This document shows, in pieces, positions 5,088-7,163 of a stretch of 7,163 nucleotides of DNA. The stretch comes from Oscillospiraceae bacterium. Lineage in GTDB: Bacteria > Bacillota > Clostridia > Oscillospirales > Oscillospiraceae. The notes beneath the pieces were generated by a model that made no database searches, was not told the DNA's origin, and was given only the letters and a program-made list of their open reading frames with translations. Made by a program: the position numbers and the translations under genes. The stretch is from positions 1 to 7,163 of the forward strand of contig JAFQDY010000110.1 of NCBI GenBank assembly GCA_017399325.1, in the 5' to 3' direction. Every line of letters starts with the position of its first letter. Within the stretch, counting starts at the first letter, position 1.

Positions 5088-5375
5088 TTAAGATTGGGGC
5101 GAAACGGAAGGCAGATTGCTCAAATTGTTGTTTTCACTGCCGTCCGGAATGGATTTGAGATATTCGGTATCTCCCCGGTGGGCGATGCCCACACCGGCGA
5201 TCTGCCCCTGTTTGGCCATATTTATGGCCTGCTGTTTCTCCACAACGGTGTTGTCAGACAACTGATAGCCGGTGATCCGGCCACCTTCCCTGACCAATCC
5301 CACGATCCGTTTGGCGTTGGCATTTGCCTGTGGAATCTGATCCAATGTCTGCTTGACAAGTTCCTGTCCGTCCAT
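5088..5375 (-). CDS. DUF3892-type small protein, function unknown
   Basis: A 95-residue soluble protein. The core matches the DUF3892 pattern: RITGYQLSDNTVVEKQQAIN (33-52), then MAKQGQIAGVGIA (53-65), HRGDTEYLKSIPDG (66-79) and NNNLSNLP (82-89). Many Firmicutes carry this short protein, which has no known role. The start is the ATG at 5375, with AAAGGAG 7 bases upstream; a longer frame to 5393 begins before that site and is rejected. The C-terminal tail (SVSPQS) is short and probably disordered. It lies downstream of RNase J in the same direction, but a strong hairpin stands between them, so it is more likely expressed separately or from limited read-through. Confidence 0.85.
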   Translation of the reverse strand: MDGQELVKQTLDQIPQANANAKRIVGLVREGGRITGYQLSDNTVVEKQQAINMAKQGQIAGVGIAHRGDTEYLKSIPDGSENNNLSNLPSVSPQS

Positions 5376-5397
5376 AAAACCACTCCTTTGCAACTAG

Positions 5398-5425
5398 ATT
5401 TTGCAAAAAAGCGAAAAATATACAA
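5398..5425 (-). promoter_or_regulatory. Weak promoter candidate for the DUF3892 gene
   Basis: Minus strand: TTGTAT (5425-5420), 16-base spacer, CAAAAT (5403-5398). Both hexamers are poor matches, and the -35 lies in the tail of the RNase J terminator. The predicted start near 5391 would give a leader of about 16 bases. TTGCAA occurs twice here (5388-5393 and 5401-5406), 13 bases apart, as a possible operator. Confidence 0.25.
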
Positions 5426-5460
5426 ACGCCGCGGCAAGCATTTTCCTTGCCGCGGTGTTT
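5424..5460 (-). terminator. Intrinsic terminator of the RNase J gene
   Basis: 10-base GC-rich stem CCGCGGCAAG (5429-5438) / CTTGCCGCGG (5446-5455) with a 7-base loop. It extends outward through A-T pairs to the AAA at 5424-5426 and TTT at 5458-5460. On the minus strand it is followed by GTTTGTATATTTTT. It lies immediately after the RNase J stop at 5462. Confidence 0.92.
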
Positions 5461-5461
5461 T

Positions 5462-7117
5462 TTATACTTCCATAATTACAGGCAAAATCATAGGATTGCG
5501 CTTGGTGGTCTTGAACAGATAGCCTCTTAAGTCGTTCTTGATGGCGGACTTCAAGGTGGTGTAATCCCGAATGTGCTTCCGGTGGCAGCGGTCAATGGCC
5601 TCCAGGGTGCAAAGCCGCAAGGAATCCATCAATTCCTCCGATTCTTTCACATACACAAAACCCCGTGTGATAATATCCGGGCCGGAGATCAGTTCCCCGT
5701 CATAGGAACTGACGGTAACACAGACCACGATCATACCGTCTTGCGCCAGATGCTTCCGGTCACGGAGCACCACACTGCCCACGTCGCCCACGCCTGTGCC
5801 GTCCACAAACACCTTGCCCGCGGGCACAGTGCCGTTTATCTTGCAGGTCTTTCCGGTGAACTCGATCACAGAGCCGTTTTCACCGATGCGGACATTTTTG
5901 GGATTCACGCCCATGGTAACGGCCAGTTTGCCGTGGATCTGTAAATGGCGGTGTTCGCCGTGGACAGGAATGAAGAATTTGGGCTTGCACAACGCGTGAA
6001 TGATCTTCAGTTCTTCCTGACAGGCGTGGCCGGAAACGTGCAGACCTTCACTCTTTTCGTAGATCACTTCTGCGCCCTTGCGGTACAGTTCGTTGATGAT
6101 CCGGGAGACGGCCTTTTCATTGCCGGGGATAGCGGACGCGGAGATGATGATCCGGTCACCGGCCTGAATGTCCACCTGCTTGTGGGTGGAAAATGCCATC
6201 CGGTAAAGGGCGGACATACTCTCACCCTGAGAACCGGTGGAAACGATTACCACCTTATTTTTGGGAAGGCTCTTAATGGCGGACAGTTCCACCAAAGTGC
6301 CGGCGGGAATCTTCAGATAACCCAGTTCCTGAGCCACCCGCAGCATATTTTCCATACTTCTGCCGGTAACGGCCACTTTCCGTCCGTAACGCTGAGCAGT
6401 GGCCAAAATGGCCTGGATACGGTACATATTGGAGGCAAAAGTGGTAACAATGATCCGGTTGTCGCAGTTTTTGAACTGCCTGTCCAAACCTTCTGCTACC
6501 CGCGTTTCGCTGGGGGTGTAGCCGGGGCGTTCCACATTGGTGGAGTCGCACATCAGCGCCAACACGCCCTCGTTACCCAGTTCACCGAACCGGGTCAGGT
6601 CGATCATACCGCCGGTGGAGGTGGGGTCGATCTTGAAGTCGCCGGTCATAACCACCGTTCCCACCGGGGTCTTGATGGCGAAAGCCACCGCGTCGGCGAT
6701 GGAGTGGTTCACCCGAATGAATTCCACCGAGAAGCAGCCGGCCTTTACCACATCACCGGGTTTATGGGTGATGAGTTTGACGGTATCGGAAAGGCCGTGC
6801 TCGTCCAGTTTCAGTTTGATCAGGCCGTTGGTCATAGCCGTGCCGTGGATGGGACACTGCACCTGCTGCATACAGTAGGGGATCGAACCGATATGGTCTT
6901 CGTGTCCGTGGGTGATAAACATACCCCGCAGTTTCTTTTCGTTCTGCACAAGGTAGGAAAAGTCGGGGATCACCAGATCCACGCCGTACATTTCTTCGTC
7001 GGGGAAACCCACGCCGCAGTCGATGACGATCATATCTCTGCCGTATTCAAAAACGGTAATATTCTTACCGATCTCATCCAAACCGCCCAAGGGGATAATT
7101 TTCAATTTTTCAGCCAA
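5462..7117 (-). CDS. rnj: Ribonuclease J (metallo-beta-lactamase / beta-CASP RNase)
   Basis: A 551-residue zinc-dependent 5'-3' exoribonuclease and endonuclease of mRNA decay and RNA maturation, cytosolic. The metallo-beta-lactamase core shows LGGLDEIGKN (10-19), HGHEDH at 70-75 (metal ligands His70, His72, Asp74, His75), His138 and Asp160 (TGDFKID). The beta-CASP domain is inserted at about 210-350 (TTFASN 225-230, STGSQGES 293-300). HVSGH (360-364) and PVHGEHRH (384-391, His386) carry the remaining phosphate-binding and metal residues. The C-terminal domain ends NPMILPVIMEV. Length is normal (about 550-560). The start is a TTG at 7117, 10 bases after AAAGGAG; a further TTG at 7153 is upstream of that site and would add 12 residues with no RNase J similarity. 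The promoter is outside the window. Clostridia often have one RNase J; whether this is J1- or J2-like is not decided here. Confidence 0.97.
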   Translation of the reverse strand: MAEKLKIIPLGGLDEIGKNITVFEYGRDMIVIDCGVGFPDEEMYGVDLVIPDFSYLVQNEKKLRGMFITHGHEDHIGSIPYCMQQVQCPIHGTAMTNGLIKLKLDEHGLSDTVKLITHKPGDVVKAGCFSVEFIRVNHSIADAVAFAIKTPVGTVVMTGDFKIDPTSTGGMIDLTRFGELGNEGVLALMCDSTNVERPGYTPSETRVAEGLDRQFKNCDNRIIVTTFASNMYRIQAILATAQRYGRKVAVTGRSMENMLRVAQELGYLKIPAGTLVELSAIKSLPKNKVVIVSTGSQGESMSALYRMAFSTHKQVDIQAGDRIIISASAIPGNEKAVSRIINELYRKGAEVIYEKSEGLHVSGHACQEELKIIHALCKPKFFIPVHGEHRHLQIHGKLAVTMGVNPKNVRIGENGSVIEFTGKTCKINGTVPAGKVFVDGTGVGDVGSVVLRDRKHLAQDGMIVVCVTVSSYDGELISGPDIITRGFVYVKESEELMDSLRLCTLEAIDRCHRKHIRDYTTLKSAIKNDLRGYLFKTTKRNPMILPVIMEV

Positions 7118-7163
7118 TGAGATTGTACTCCTTTCGAATTTTTGACACAACAAATCTGCAGCC

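Noticed and set aside
5945..7120. A 391-codon plus-strand frame antisense to RNase J
   Set aside because: It is the shadow of a highly conserved RNase J. The translation is rich in His/Gly/Val with no recognisable domain and no fitting Shine-Dalgarno site or promoter.

Overview
The window looks like ordinary chromosome from a low- to mid-GC Gram-positive anaerobe, most likely a gut Clostridia member (Oscillospirales-like). This rests on strong AGGAGG-type Shine-Dalgarno sites, sigma-A-type promoters, an RNase J, a LytTR/DUF3021 pair, a TIGR04076-type small protein and a DUF3892-type protein. The organism call is an inference. No rRNA, tRNA, CRISPR array, insertion sequence or phage gene was recognised.

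Layout, left to right. (1) 1-40: only the first 13 codons of a minus-strand gene. A divergent promoter region (41-227) separates it from (2) a 482-residue plus-strand parvulin-type foldase carrying an N-terminal zinc ribbon, an acidic linker and one membrane anchor. (3) A bidirectional terminator separates this from a convergent minus-strand tRNA-dihydrouridine synthase. (4) A compact divergent promoter region (2678-2781), rich in symmetric repeats, drives the dihydrouridine synthase leftward and a two-gene unit rightward: a small P-loop kinase-like protein overlapping a TIGR04076-type protein by 4 bases. (5) A second bidirectional terminator separates these from a minus-strand LytTR regulator plus DUF3021 membrane protein operon, also overlapping by 4 bases. 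(6) Divergent to LytTR is a small membrane protein with a glycine-zipper-like segment. (7) A third hairpin, then a minus-strand DUF3892-type protein and, upstream of it, RNase J (551 residues, TTG start), with a strong hairpin terminator between the two.

How the genes work together: most look like independent housekeeping or accessory units (protein folding outside the membrane, tRNA modification, mRNA decay). The clearest regulatory unit is LytTR-DUF3021. By analogy with known LytTR regulatory systems it would be a DNA-binding regulator held in check by its membrane partner. A direct 8-base repeat (CAATCGGT at 4546-4553 and 4584-4591) places one copy just upstream of each of the two divergent promoters, so the regulator may control both its own operon and the small membrane protein. 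No strikingly novel system is certain here. The best candidates for follow-up are the zinc-ribbon parvulin, the LytTR divergon, the kinase/TIGR04076 pair, and the 2676-2766 promoter region, where two divergent promoters appear to share one palindromic -35 hexamer. Several gene starts given here are shorter than the longest possible reading frame because the Shine-Dalgarno site fixes them.
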